From Brachionus koreanus (Eukaryota; Rotifera; Eurotatoria; Ploima; Brachionidae), in contig PJRA01000263.1 of NCBI GenBank assembly GCA_016987375.1, positions 1,429,409 to 1,493,408 on the forward strand: a stretch of 64,000 bases of DNA. Direction: 5' to 3'. This document shows, piece after piece, positions 1-13,239 of the stretch (within the stretch, counting starts at the first letter, position 1; every line of letters begins with the position of its first letter). The notes below the pieces were generated by a model. The model made no database searches, was not told the origin of the DNA, and saw nothing but the letters and a program-made list of their open reading frames with translations. The position numbers and the translations under genes were made by a program.

Positions 1-3000
1 TTTTTTATAGATTTTTTGGACTATCTTACTATTTGAATAATAGAGCCTTGAAAATTAAAAAGAAATTTTATGTAATAGATTTAAAAATAAGGGAAATTCG
101 GTCTAAATTTATACTCAACGATGTTGAAACAAAAATAAAAAAGGCATTTAAAATAAATCCGTATGTTCAATTAATTTTTTGTAGCAATTTAATTTTAAAA
201 AAAATTTCTGATTAATTTAATAAAGCTCATTAAATAGCTAGATTTTCATTATTGTTATTTTGGCCAAATATAAAGTAAACGTTACGCAATTAATAACTTC
301 TATTGTAATCGAACAAAGCCAATTTAAAAGTAATTTTTTAGAAAATTTTAAATTTAGCAAGTTTATTAATTGCTTTTCTAATAAAATATATATTTTCCTA
401 ATACCATAAACATGTGTGCTTTATTTAATTACACCGTAACATTTTGAAATCTCATCTTCTCAAAGTAAATTACTCGATTAGAAAATAAATACAAGTTCAA
501 TTTTTCTTTTAAAATTGCTTTTCAATATTTTCTTAATCCAAAATTAGAAATAAATTTTGTTTGAAATTTACATCCTTGATAAACATGACGTCAAGGAATT
601 TAATTGAAAGATTAAATCAGAAGCGATTGAAATTTAATTTCAATTTTGCCATGCAAAATTATTTTTCTCATTGCTGAATCGGAAAATTCTTAAATAAGAA
701 CTTTATAGATTTGAAAAATTTTAGACTAAAAGCGATATTGATTTAGCCAGAAAAATTTAGAATTAAACGGCTTAGAGTTACTTCTTTAAATAAGATTAAT
801 AGTATAATGCCCAATGATGATCTTTAAGCTCTCAATTTGAGCCTAAAATTTATCAAATTTTTATTTCAATAGTAATTTTCTTATTTTGAATCGATTTCTT
901 ACTGAGAAAATATTCGTGCCAAAAGATGCATAGACGCACCTGAACAAAATCTAATAATTTAAATTAGTACAATTAGTAAATATTGCCGTTCATTTTAGAC
1001 CAGATTAGTATTTAAATTTCTCTAACTAAATAATAGCTCAAAGAAAAATAAAATTAATTCATCTAAACTAAGTTAATATAATTAAAATTTTAAATCTAAA
1101 AATCCAACTTTTTTTGTATGATTAATTTTTTTAATAAAATTTCCACGGTCTCTAAAAAATACTGTTTACATTTATTTTTGTTATGATTTTGAAATTTTAA
1201 GATAAAATTTTGGTCATTTAAAATCCTAAATTCTTTAATAAAGATACCTTTTCGGTACACAGGAAAATATCAATACTCGTGGGGATACTTTTTAGAAGCA
1301 AGTTAAAAATCTGAATTTTTTTTTATGCTTTTGATTTTTAATTTTTAATCTGAATGCTTACCAACAATGATTAACCCAAACTAAAAAATATGACATTAAT
1401 AAGTATTTTTAATTTTTTTTTTTAAAATAACATTTAAAAATTTTAAAATTCAAAAATAGAATAAATTATTATTTAAAAATTTGGAATTAAATTTTTAAAG
1501 TAGCATGAAAACGTTGATTAGATTTTTTAATTAAAAAATACTTTAAGATATTTTTTGAATTAATTTTTTTGATCGTGATCACTAAAATCTGATTATATAT
1601 TTTATAACGACCAGATATGAAAACTGAAAAAAATTAACTCATTATTAATAGTTAAAAAAATTCAAGTTTCTCTAATTTTGTTCAAAAAAATTTAAATAAA
1701 AATACAAAATTTTTCCTAAAATATTTAATAGAATTAAAAAGAATTTTATTTTTAAAAAAAAAAGCTATTTTTATTTAAATTTTTAATTTTAAAATGAAAA
1801 ATAATTTAAAATTAAATGATTAACTTAGTATTTTAATAAAAATCGATAATCAAAGACTTGAAAATTTGTATTTTGTTTTAAATTGAATAAACGATGAAAC
1901 CGATAGAGACCAAAAAATGAACCTATTGCCCGAAAGGTATTTCTTAATCAATTACATAAAGAAAAAAACAGATAATGATTATTTAAAGTAAAATGCCTAG
2001 AACAACGAATTAATTTGAATTTAAATAATCTTTGATAAAACAAGCCAAGAGCCAAATATTTGCAACTTGGATCAAATTTACTATGATGTCAGTAATTTAA
2101 GAACTTATAATCGAGAGTCAAATTTTATGCAATTATTAATTTCCTATTTGTGTCTATCTATCAGCAAACTTGACGATTACATCAAAATTTAAAATGAAAT
2201 TGAAATTTGATTATTTAGAATGTTATTTGATTTCTGTTTCCTTTACTTTTTACTAAAAAAATTTAAGGCAAAAAATTTAATGCTAAAATTTGCCCGAAAA
2301 TTGTCTTTTCTTTACGGTTTAAAACAATTGTATCCAAATATCTTTGTAGTTTTAATCCTAATAAAAATTGACAAGCCTTTTAACTTTTAAATTAGGATCT
2401 AAAATTCATTTGTTATTAACTAATTAAGTCTAAAACTCCTCTCAGCTATTTCAAACAAAAAATATTTTTAATCAAAAATAAAAAGCATTAATTTGTATTG
2501 ATTTATTACAATATTAATACCTTTACAAAAAGATATTTTCAGATAACTTAAAAAGCGTTAAATGAATTTGGACAAAAAATAAAACATATAATAATAATAG
2601 TAGACATAATCGACTTTTGCAACAAAAATCTAAAGAAGTCTAAAAAAATTTTTATTTTGATAATAGAATTTAATTTTTAATTTTTTTAAAATTTTTTAAC
2701 AATTTATTATATTGTCTTCAATTTCAGACATATTTTGAATTATTTGAACCAAGTTTTTTTAAATTCTAGTTTTCTTAATAAATCTTTCAACCCTAAAATT
2801 TACTTTTTTAAAATAAATTTGATTATTTTTGATCATAAGGTTGTTTAATAATCAAATCTTATTTTTAGAAACCATTTTTAATTCAAGTAAAAATTTTTTA
2901 CTAAATGTTGCTAGGTTTATTTTGAATAAATTTTGAATTTTATGAAATTTTGTTCACAATAGATTTTAATTTAGTGCATTTCCTCTTTGTCAGATTGAAA

Positions 3001-4989
3001 GGCATGGAAAAAGAAATAAGCGCCCTCCTTTTATATCTAAGTGTAAAATTTTTTACCAAAACAAATCTTATAGTTTCAAATATTATGCAATTTTAAACTA
3101 TTTAAATTAATAGTCAACAAAAAAAACTTACTTCATGCTAACATTTAGCGTGTAAATTAACAAAAACAAAATTAGTCACGATTATTTTTGTATGTAAACA
3201 AAATGGATTGTCATTTTCAAGAGTTTCAGTTCAGCTTTGAAAGCTTAACTCGCACAAAATAAAAAGAATATTTTTAAAATTTAATTGCCCTTAAAAAATC
3301 CACTAGTAAATATTTAAGTCTTAAAGCTTTAAATTGGACTTTTTTTTCTTCTAAAATGACCCAATAAATCAAAAATTGATTTATTTAGAACCATTATAGA
3401 GCTTAAGTAATATAAAAATGCGCTTATAACCTTTTAAACGATTTATTTTTTATGTTTTGCTTAAAATATTTTTCCAAATAAAAATAAAACTTTTATAAAA
3501 AATAAGAAATTTTGTCTACTTTTCACTCTAAAAGCTTAGAAAGTGTTTTAAAAAATTCAATTCGGATACCTGAAAAATACTAATTCTAAGAAAGCATTTT
3601 TTACTCTGAAATATTCAATTTTCACTAAATAAATGAGATAATTAAAGAATCAAATATATATTTGCTTACTAAGCTCTAGGCGTAATCGAAAAAAAAAACA
3701 AAAATAAAAACATTCAAAATAGGATATCAAGTAAATCAAAATCGATCGATATGCTTTCAATTAGGTCTTGAAATTTAAAATTCTTGAAGAAAAATTTCAA
3801 TTGTTTTGGCTGCCTTAAACGGAAATTGACAAAAAATTTTAAAACAATAAAATTTGGTTTAGACAATCTAGTTAATAGATTTAGCTAGACCTGGATCATC
3901 ATGCAAATTTTTTTCAAGATGCAACCGTCAAAATGTACAGACAAGTTACTTGAACAAAGTTAAAATGAGCCTTGAAGAGACTTGTTATTCGATTTAATTA
4001 ATCTAAATAAGTATCGGAATACTACGCAATTTATTTAGATTAAATAAACCGATCGGATTGTTGAATTTCAACTACTAAACGAGTTTATAATTTTAATTTA
4101 TTGATTAAGTGATTAAGTCATAAGATAATGAAAGGAAAACACGAACAAAAACATTAATCATTATTTTGCTATATTCGAATCTATGACGTCTTTGTCATAT
4201 ACTCGATTTGAAATTCTATTTTGGACTAAAATGATAAATTAGCTTTAAGTGGATAAGATTAAACAAGTAATTTAATTTTGCGCTCTATCATTTCAGAAAA
4301 TTCTAAATTAAAATTCAAGAGATTATCTATAAATATTAATTTGGACTCAATTTTATTAATTACAGTAATCTTGCACTTGAGAAATTTTGAAAAATTATAC
4401 CAAAATCTGTTCTTAGTCATTACAAGTCGGTTTCATCATAAATCTTTAGTAAGATGATAATTAATTATTTTAATTTCTGTTTATACAAACTGTTTGTTAG
4501 TTTTATGTGCATTGTTCAATTCAATATTTGCTTTAAAGTATTTAAATAAAAATTTTAGAACTGAATATTTTCTTAGTATAAAATTTTAAGAATTTTAAAT
4601 TTAAACTTTTTTGATATTATTTGAAATTTTGACAAAAATAAACATAAAAACTAATAATAAATTTTGATCTATTTTTTTTAAATTTTATTCAATTAGTAAG
4701 AATAACTAAGACTTAAGGTTGGTGTTATAATTTTCAAATAGCCAGTCTTTTAAAACGAAAAAAAATATTTTTTTATTTCTGATTTTCCTTGATTTTCTTT
4801 CAACTAGCTCAGAAATAAAAAGAAATCTTATTTTGATCAAAGAATGTATACATAGATTTTTTTAATCATTACTAAAAATTTCTTAATTTTTAAATTTATC
4901 ATATAAAATAGCATTGGTAATTTTTTTCCGGTGAGAAAAGTTCTAATAGTTAATTTCAATGTATAGAACTTTTTAGAAAAAGCAATTTC

Positions 4990-5270
4990 TTTTTTTTCTT
5001 ACTTAGGATTTAATGTTAAAATTTAATTTTGAATGTTAGTTTACAGATACTGTGAAGTTATAGAAATTGTAGCTTTTTGAGATGAGATTTAGGCTGAGGT
5101 TGAGAATTTATCAAAGAAAACTTTAAATAATAAAATTTTAAAATCCAACCTAAATCTCACTTTCACCTAAGTCGCAACCTCATCTCAAAAAGTTACAAAT
5201 TTGATAGTATCACTTTATCTGTAAGCTAACATTCACAATTAAATTCAAACATTAAATCTTAGATAGAAAA
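4990..5270. repeat. imperfect long inverted repeat (foldback/MITE-like)
   Basis: The left arm (about 4990-5110) and the reverse complement of the right arm (about 5145-5270) align over most of their length. Shared blocks include GATTTAATGTT, GAATGTTAG, TTACAGATA and CTTTTTGAGATGAG. The arms differ at many scattered bases, so the element is old. A short AT-rich centre separates them. No transposase is encoded, which fits a non-autonomous DNA element or a foldback remnant. Outer ends and target duplication could not be fixed by eye. Confidence 0.7.
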
Positions 5271-5946
5271 TAAAATGAAAATATTTTTCTTTTCTATTAA
5301 TTTTTTTTTAAATAAAAGAGCTGTAAAAGAGAAAACAAAAAAATAAATGTAAACATTGGAAAGTATGCTGTTTTAAATTGTAAATAAATGAGAGGTAACT
5401 TTTTCTTCACAACTTCACAACATTTACACACTCACTGAATAGAACCCATAAATAAATATTGAGTACATTCAAGAAAATTTTTGAAGTTTTGATGTGTAGC
5501 ATAGCATTTCTAACCACATCCAACTATTGTGCATAATTCTGCATTTAGAAATCTCTTGCAGAAATTCGCATTCTTAAGAAATTAAGTTTAACATTGAATT
5601 TTTACTTTGAAAAATAAATTTTTTACTAAAAAATATTTTAAAACGTTTTTTAATGATAAATTTTGAGTATGATCATTTTAATTTGATCATAAACTTCACT
5701 TTGCCTCTATCTAATTACCTCATTCATTTGCAGTGTTTGAATGGCGATGGTCATGAATAAATTTTTCTTAATGTTTCTTGTTACTTAAATGCCACTTTTT
5801 AAATCTCAAAAAATTACCTTTAAACTTTGTTAATTACCTTAAAAGATATTTTGTTAAAATTTTAATAAACGCAAAAAAAATAGGTTTAAATAATCTTTTT
5901 TATATTTTAGATTGATATTCCAAAAAATTCCATTTTTCAAGGTCTA

Positions 5947-6152
5947 CTGAAAGTGGCAAAATGATAATAATAATAGATTTTTATATTTTCTTATTTCAGA
6001 TTTTTTGTGCAGTTTTTAAGAATTTTTTAATTTTATTTTTGTTCACCAAATAATTTGAGAGAGTTTTTTTAATTTTCTGAAAAATTGCACAAAAAATCTC
6101 CAAATATGAAAATGTAAAAAATGTAAAATTATTTTCAGTTTGCCCTGAAAGT
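5947..6152. repeat. imperfect long inverted repeat (MITE-like)
   Basis: A second foldback about 700 bp after the first. The left arm contains GATTTTTTGTGCAGTTTTTAAG and the right arm its counterpart TTGCACAAAAAATC. Further out, CTGAAAGTGGCAAA on the left pairs with TTTGCCCTGAAAGTTC on the right, with mismatches. The unpaired centre is about 40-60 bp. It has no coding capacity and its sequence is unlike the repeat at 5.0-5.3 kb, so it belongs to a different family. Confidence 0.65.
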
Positions 6153-9100
6153 TCAAGTTTGAAAATTTATCATTGTATAAAATCTTTCTAATTAAGCTTC
6201 TTATAGAGTCGTATATTTCAATGATGAAGTTATTTTTAATTAAAAATCAGTGTTTGCCCATTATACCATTATATGGGTAGGTGAATTTTTAAATACACTT
6301 TTTTATAATAAAGGGTAATACGGGGGTGAAAGGAGATATTTTTCTTAATTCTACAGCCAAAATTACAATCAGATCCATGTTCTTCTAATTTTTCAATTAG
6401 TAAATAATTTTAAACCAAAAATTGAGACCTTTTCTCAATATCAAAAGCTTTTATTGATATGATAAAAATATTAATGTTGTGTACCGTTAGCGTACAAAAC
6501 ACCGTTAGTGTTGTGTACAAAAATTTTTTTTGACCATTTTGATAACGCGTTGAAAGAAATTTGTATATATTTTTTACGCTTTATTCTTATTTATACAATA
6601 TTTTGTTATTTCCCGCGATCATCAAGACGACCAACACCATTTTTCGGCTTTCCAGTGGCCACCACAAACACTAAAAAATAAAGTATCTGTTAATTTTTTT
6701 TCGTCCGAAAATCATTAAAGCAACAGAAATAAAGTTGTTTGGATCATAATCACCTTTGAGATAGGAAAGTGAAGGAATGTTTTTTGTTTAATCAGTCCTA
6801 AAATTAACATGGATCAAAAAGTAATTTTAGCTGTAGATTTAAAAATTAGAAAGTTTTATGTGTGTTATAAAAATTTTGTTTTAACTTCAGAAAAAAAATA
6901 TGCCTTCATCATTTATTTATCAAAAAAATTAAAAAAAAACAATGAATTTTAACTAGACAGTATTTTTACCACTTATTTTTAATATTACTGAATAAAAGTT
7001 TTATAAACATTATACTTAAATTCTCAAAATAACTTTTAATAAAATTAGTGTAATGATTTTTTATTCTAATAAAATAAATATACTTTAGTTAAAAAACTAA
7101 TTGAATCTAATTTGATATTCAAAATTTACTAATTATCAATTATTTTGTGGAGCTTATGGAGTAAGACTGTTCAACAATGAGCATATCATTTGAAATAATT
7201 ATATTAATTGAATTTTTTTAAACAAATAAAAACTAATTTTAATTAATTTTAATAAATTTAAAGCCCAAATGAATCGATTTAATTTCTAAAGTGATAATAT
7301 TTTTTTGTTACCTCTCTTGTGAAAACAAGGCTAACTACATTTAAGCCATTAGTGCAACTAAATTTTTTTTAAATAGCTTAAATTATAATTTTCCAAAGCT
7401 AAATTTTCTGATTTTTCTGCTTAGCATTGATAAAAAACATCAATGAAATAAATTTTTTAGCTATCAATAAAACAGTTTGTTTTAGATAGCACCAAAACAA
7501 CAAAAAAGAAAATCATTAAAAGTTTTAAATAGGTTTTTTAAGCCTTTTATTTACTGCTAATAGATAAGGGTCTATTGAACCTCGCCTTATCCAATATTAG
7601 CTTTGTGTCTAATCTTCAGGTGGTACTTGCACTCAGACGTTAGATACAGAAACTATTTTAAGAAGAAAATCCGCTTATTTTTTAAAAAGAAAGCACTTTC
7701 CAAAACAATTTAGATAAATATTTGTTTGAATTCTTTCATTCAAAGCTTTTTATTAATTGATGAAAGCGAAAACGAAAAACAAAGGAAGAGTTAGATATAT
7801 TAAGTATTAACTTGATTTAATTAAAACAAATTTTCAAAATATTGAAAACTTGCTAATTTCTATAGAGCAATCCAAATCGAAAATTTTATTTTGCTAAAAT
7901 TTGCTTTCATTAGTTGAAAAGAAATTTTTATAATTTCCTTGCAAATTTTCTTATACAACAAAGTTTATCCGAATATTGCTTACAAGTAGCAATTCTTTAT
8001 ATAAAAAAAAAGATAAATTAATTTTATCAATAGTCAATTAAGTCTGAATCTGATGCAAAATTTAACATTTAAACATTAGCAATACTATTTCAAAATTTAA
8101 TTGATTTCTGTGAGTTTTAGCTTTTTTAAAATTTTTAACCTTTTATTTTTTTCTATTCTGAGATTGTAAAACAGTCTATTTTCGATTCATAATTTTTGGA
8201 CAAAATGATTTTAAGAATAAAAGTTAATTTGGAGTTCTTTTGGAATTATTTCGTTTGTAAATTCAAACGATTTTTCAAGAAATATCTAAGAAGATTGATT
8301 TTTCTATTTTGCTTAAATTAGAACAAGTTTCTTTATCTTGATACTAATTTTGATTCAACAGTTTAAACAAATTGTTTCAATAGTTTAAACCAAAATAATC
8401 AATTAAATCATAAAATAAAATTTATTTTATCTCAAAAATCTTGATAAAATCACAAAAAAAAATTGCTATTAAAAAAAAATCATATATTAATTAAGTATTG
8501 TAAGGCAATTATCCTTAAACAATAAGCGAATAAAACAATTTTTGTTCTAATAAATTTTGTTAACAAAAGATTTCCTTTTTTCGTTAAATTGATTATAAAT
8601 TTCCGAATATATAGCTTTTTAATCTATTTACGAGACATTATTTTAAAATCAAAATTCCATTATTGAATAAACATATCTAATTTTTAAAATTGTAATATGT
8701 TACAACAGACTAACTGCGAGCAGGATTATTTATTAATTTTTTTTTGGATAAAATTATCTATGCTTAGTTATATATAATAATAATAGTTAAATTTGATTTA
8801 GTTTAAGTTTTATTATTAAAAAAGCTCGAAATTCCAAAAACTGAAATCAAATTGTATATAGTAGAGTTATAGGGATGACTATATATTTTTAGAATATTTT
8901 AAACTAAATTTCTATTAATTAGGATTAATACATTAGAAATTAGAAAAATTCGCTCATATTTTTTTACTAGATTGGCAAAAAGCTAATTAAAGTAATTAAA
9001 TTCGAAAAATAATTCAAATTTTTTCATTAAATAATAGAATTTAAAATTCAATTTTTATTTTAATCTACCTTAAAAAAATTGCATACAAGCTAAAATAAAA

Positions 9101-10201
9101 GTTTATTCAAAATATTTTTTGAATACTTTAGTATGGAATTCGATTTGTAAATTTGCTTTAAAAATTCTTTCGACCTTTCCAATGTTCAAGCATGAAAATA
9201 TTTTTACCTGATTTCTTCAATTAAATTTTTGCTTAAAAATATCTTTGACTATTACAAAAATATTTTTAAATTAAAATATAGGTAAAAAATGGCTTGAAAA
9301 ATCTCTACAACGAGTCTAGTTCAAAATAGATATTTTTTTATCTCTAACAGAATTTGACGAGGATTCAAAATCATTTAAGACTCTTAAGAAAGAAATATAT
9401 TTTTGTTATTAAATTAAATTCATTTTTAAAAAAGCAAATTACAAAAACAAAATGCGAAACGAAAAATTTCATGCAATTATTTACAAAAAAAAAAAACAAA
9501 GTTAAATGATATAAAAATTAATATAAAAATTAGAGAAGCTAAAATAATTAAAGATTAAAGCTTAAAGAATCAAAAAATTATCTTTTTACAACCATTTGAG
9601 CAAAAATATTTATTGCAAGATTTAAATTATTTAGGAAGACATAATTCACAATTTTTACAAGAATTATTTTCACATGTCACCAGATATACAATAGTAAAAA
9701 TCGTTAGTAAATACGTATGTATGAGAGTGTTTTTACAAAGAATAAATTTGGGCCTAATAGAATTGTATCAGTAGGTAAATTTTGTACAACGATTACTTAA
9801 TTCAAATGTTTTTAAATTTTTTTCTGTTTAATTTGTAAAAAATATTATTGAAAACGAATATTTGGTTAGTTATTTAACTTTTCTAATTGAAGACATAAAG
9901 AAACAATAAAAAAAAAATTTCATGCATGAACACTTAAACTTTATCTATTTATTTATTAATTCTAAGCTAAGGCCGATCGCCGACCACTTGCTCAGTGACC
10001 CCGTCGAATAAGGGGCACTGTGTCTAGTATAAAAAATTATAAAAAATTACAAAATAAAAGGTACCAAAAAAGTAAAAAAGTGTCATAGTTTCTGTTTACA
10101 ATTTTAGGTATTCAATGATAAAATAAAATAAATCTACGTAAAAAAATCATTCCTAAAAAATGTTTGACTGTTAATTGACAAGAGACTGTCGGATATGAGA
10201 A

Positions 10202-10750
10202 CTAAGCTACATCAAATCTACAAATCTGAAATATTAAGCCTGATATGTTATCTTTACTCCGTGTCTTATATATATCTCTGAGCTTTTGGACTTTGACATC
10301 GTTTTTTTGATTTGAACGGTACTCAGTAGTGTTATTCAGCTTAACAAGTTTGCATTTGTCCTCTAGTGACATGTTTTCCTTTTCCAATTCTCTGCTAATG
10401 AAGTCATTCGGTTTCGGTTGTTTTGCTAGCTCAATCATCATTTTCTTTGTGAGTTCATTTTCAATTAATCGATTGAAAAAGTCAACCTTAATGTTTTTGA
10501 TGATGTAATCCGTAGGCATGATATTCAAAGACAAGAATAAGCTTGTTGTACGACACCTCCTTGGTATAGTTAGTAGTCCTTTGACTATGTTACCCTCTGT
10601 TCTTTTTATGTCATTCAGTGAGCTAGCATTTATGTTCATATTCTCAAACCCATAAGTTAAAACTGGCCTCTCATATGTCTTGTAAAGATGGGCCTTCATA
10701 TTTGGATGCATTTGATTTATTACTATACCCAGAGTCTTCAATTTTGACAC
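10202..10750 (-). pseudogene. non-LTR retrotransposon ORF2, C-terminal (post-RT) remnant
   Basis: A 182-codon open frame with the layout seen after the palm in LINE reverse transcriptases. The run KAHLYKTYERPVLTYGFEN is the conserved segment after the thumb. It is followed by LNDIKRTEGNIVKGLLTIPR, where the family usually reads as the residue block joining the reverse transcriptase to its C-terminal tail. The catalytic F/YxDD motif is absent because the upstream part is missing. The frame belongs to the element spanning 9941-13910. The exact clade (Jockey, CR1 or L2-like) cannot be settled by eye. Confidence 0.8.
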
Positions 10751-10913
10751 TGGATTTTTTCCTAGGCTCTTCCTCTTGTTTAATATTGTTTACTTTTTTA
10801 CTTCTTTCAGTAAAACCGACTCAAATAAATTCGCTAAGCTATTTGAAACCGCAACGGTTCGCGAGTTACCGGTATTATCTACTGTTTTTTTATGTCTTTA
10901 ATAGTGAGATGTT

Positions 10914-10967
10914 GAACAAATATGGGACCACTTGGCTGGTGAACAAATATGGGACCGCTTGGCTGTT
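10914..10967. repeat. two-unit 27-bp tandem repeat
   Basis: Two adjacent 27-bp units (10914-10940 and 10941-10967) start GAACAAATATGGGACC and end CTTGGCTG plus two bases. They differ at only two positions. They sit in the dead retrotransposon between the post-RT segment and the linker debris, close to where the reverse-transcriptase core is missing. They may mark the deletion scar. Confidence 0.85.
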
Positions 10968-12012
10968 CATTATTTGTTCAAAAAGATTTTTGATTTACTA
11001 ATGTCGGTGACGCTGAAAACTTTATCATCTCATTATTCACACCGTGTAAGCCGATACTTTTACTGCTTGAAACTGAGTTGATTATGTCACTTATGTCATT
11101 AGTTACGAGCTTATATTCGAACTCATGGTGTAAGGTACTTTCGGTTAAAGTCATCTAACCCTGAATCACTTTCGACATCATGCACAGTATCGTTCTTTTC
11201 GTTAAAAAGTTTAGTGTAGTGCTCTTTGATTGTTTGAAGCTTGAGCTCAATTCTTGAGTTCATTGATTTTCTTTGGTTGCTTATTTCTAAGCAGTTGAAT
11301 GTTATACCTTATTTGCAGGCGAAATATTCGCTTCTTATCGGAATAAGTCCGTTTTTTTAGTTGGTGAAAGTTGGAGCTTCGGTACTTTATTCAATTACTT
11401 CATTGTGCACCTGTTGTAGTGTATTGTCAGACCATCTCTTGAATTTCATACCTCCTATCGGCTTACGTTTTTTCTGTCTAAGTTTATTGAACTCATTTTT
11501 CACCATTGAAGCGGCGTTTATGAATGTGTTTGACAGTTGGTTAACTATGGGTGAAAGTTCTACTTTTAGCTCATCTTTAGATTTAATATTGTCTGTGCTG
11601 CTCAGGCACTAATGAATACTTTCTAGCTCACACTGGACACTGTTGTAGTATTTAAGTTTAACTTGATGGTTTTTCCAATTTAAAGTTACATTTTTGACTG
11701 GTTACTTCCGCAAAATTCTCTCAACTGAGGTGATTTCATTTTCATAATCGAATATAATACAGTTGTTGTCACTTTGGTCAATCACAATTCTTGTATGCTT
11801 GTTAAACTCTTCTTCCATACATGGTCTATCCAACTGTTTATAGACATATTATTTAGGTTGTCCTTACGTCTATATGCATAATCAAAGTGTTGTTCTTCAT
11901 ATAAGTCCCTGAGTGTTGTGGTTGTCCTTTATGGGATCCGTATTCATTTCTGACTAACAGAACTGGTCTCTTTTTAAGAATTTGATCCTCTATTATTGAT
12001 TGAATAATTTTT

Positions 12013-12900
12013 CTACTTTTTTATCACAAAGATTACTGTTACAAATACTCTCTCAATATCAACTAATTCATATCGTTTTTTGAACTCTTTCATACTTCTT
12101 GAGTTAGGTATTTGTTTATTCACTTGTAGTATGTTAACCACTAGTGGAGGCGGTATTGGTTCTATTTTGACTCCATTACCAAATGAGTTAACCGGCCATT
12201 CTCCAATCAATTTGAGAAAATCTTCATAATTGCTTACGTCCACTTTAACCCATATATCATCATTCTCCTCATCTCTAATTGGCTGAATTAGAATTGGATT
12301 TTCAATGCCTATGCAACGGTTTAGTTCACGTATTCTATCGTGTACATTCAAAGTGAATTGTTTTATCCCATTTCCATAAATATTAACATATTTATTTCTT
12401 CTATACTTCAACTCGAGGTCACGGTTCGCACGAAGGCTTTTATCGCGATTATCTTGTATTGATCGATTTACTGTATTTGCCTCACCCGAACAAGTTGTGT
12501 CGATTTCTCCTCCATCTTGATAATTCATTTGTTATGTCTCTACTTCGTTATTGACAGCGTCCATGTTTATCAGTCTTTGTATTCGACTACTTTGATTGCT
12601 AACAATTGGTATACTAGTGCTTTGATCTTGGTTTATATCGGTCAACTCTTTCACGAGTGATTCTCTTCTCAAGATCAAAGTCTCACTTTTTGCCTCTTTA
12701 TTTAGTAATTTTCTGGGTCTTCCAACTGTTGGTTTACTTTCTATTGTTTTTGTATCTTTTAGTTTAGATTTTCTGGTTCGACTATCTGTTTGGTTTAGTT
12801 CGTCTTTGTGTTTTTTGCAATTTGATTGTAACTCCTGGTTATTTCGTTTGGGCTTGCTTTCCTTTTTGCGTTTAACTCAGATGCTATTTGTTGCATAACA
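12013..12900 (-). pseudogene. non-LTR retrotransposon ORF1-like, one in-frame stop
   Basis: Minus-strand frame of about 295 codons interrupted by one TAA just before the ATG at 12528. Upstream of the stop it is open through a basic segment with GRPRKL (an AT-hook-like motif) and a serine/asparagine-rich linker. Downstream are 171 codons rich in charged residues, ending in FVTVIFVIKK. No domain is recognised for certain. Position 5' of ORF2 debris in the same element, a basic character and a nucleic-acid-binding type motif are what suggest ORF1. Confidence 0.6.
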
Positions 12901-13239
12901 CCGCTACCAGTTCTGATGATTCTGGATATTTCGTTTGAGATATTTGAAGTTATTCGGTTGAGGGTTCTATTTAAATTTTTATTTAAAAGGGTGAAAGATA
13001 TGTTATTGTTAATTCAAGTTTTTGTTGCATCATCTTGTGTATAAGATGGGTTAAGTGAATTTATATGTAATCTAGTAAAATTTTTATCTTTTATTTGGCT
13101 TAGTTTTTTTTAATTTTTAAATTTTTTATTTGATTAAGAAATCTTTATTTGAAATTAAAAATCAATTTCAACTTTTTGCAAAATTAATAAATTAAGTAAT
13201 TGATCAAACTCTTTTTTGCATGTTGAACTATTACAACTT

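Larger units (their letters stand above)
1..9830. other. AT-rich gene desert
   Basis: About 9.8 kb of very AT-rich sequence full of A and T runs. The only open frame of any size, at 33-215 on the plus strand, is a low-complexity lysine/isoleucine-rich product with no recognisable domain and is not called. I see no conserved exon, tRNA or rRNA. The structures that stand out are two long inverted repeats near 5.0-5.3 kb and 5.95-6.15 kb, a small GC-richer island near 6.6 kb and a short hairpin near 7.56 kb; these are listed separately. Confidence 0.6.

Noticed and set aside
33..215. 60-codon plus-strand frame at the window start
   Set aside because: Lysine/isoleucine-rich low-complexity product in AT-rich sequence, no domain and no splice context.
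1246..1940. Possible inverted pair ATACCTTTTCGG / CCCGAAAGGTAT
   Set aside because: Only about 10-12 bp match over a 670-bp gap; flanks do not extend the pairing.
10675..11612. Plus-strand frames at 10675-11001 and 11361-11612
   Set aside because: Antisense shadows of the minus-strand retrotransposon.
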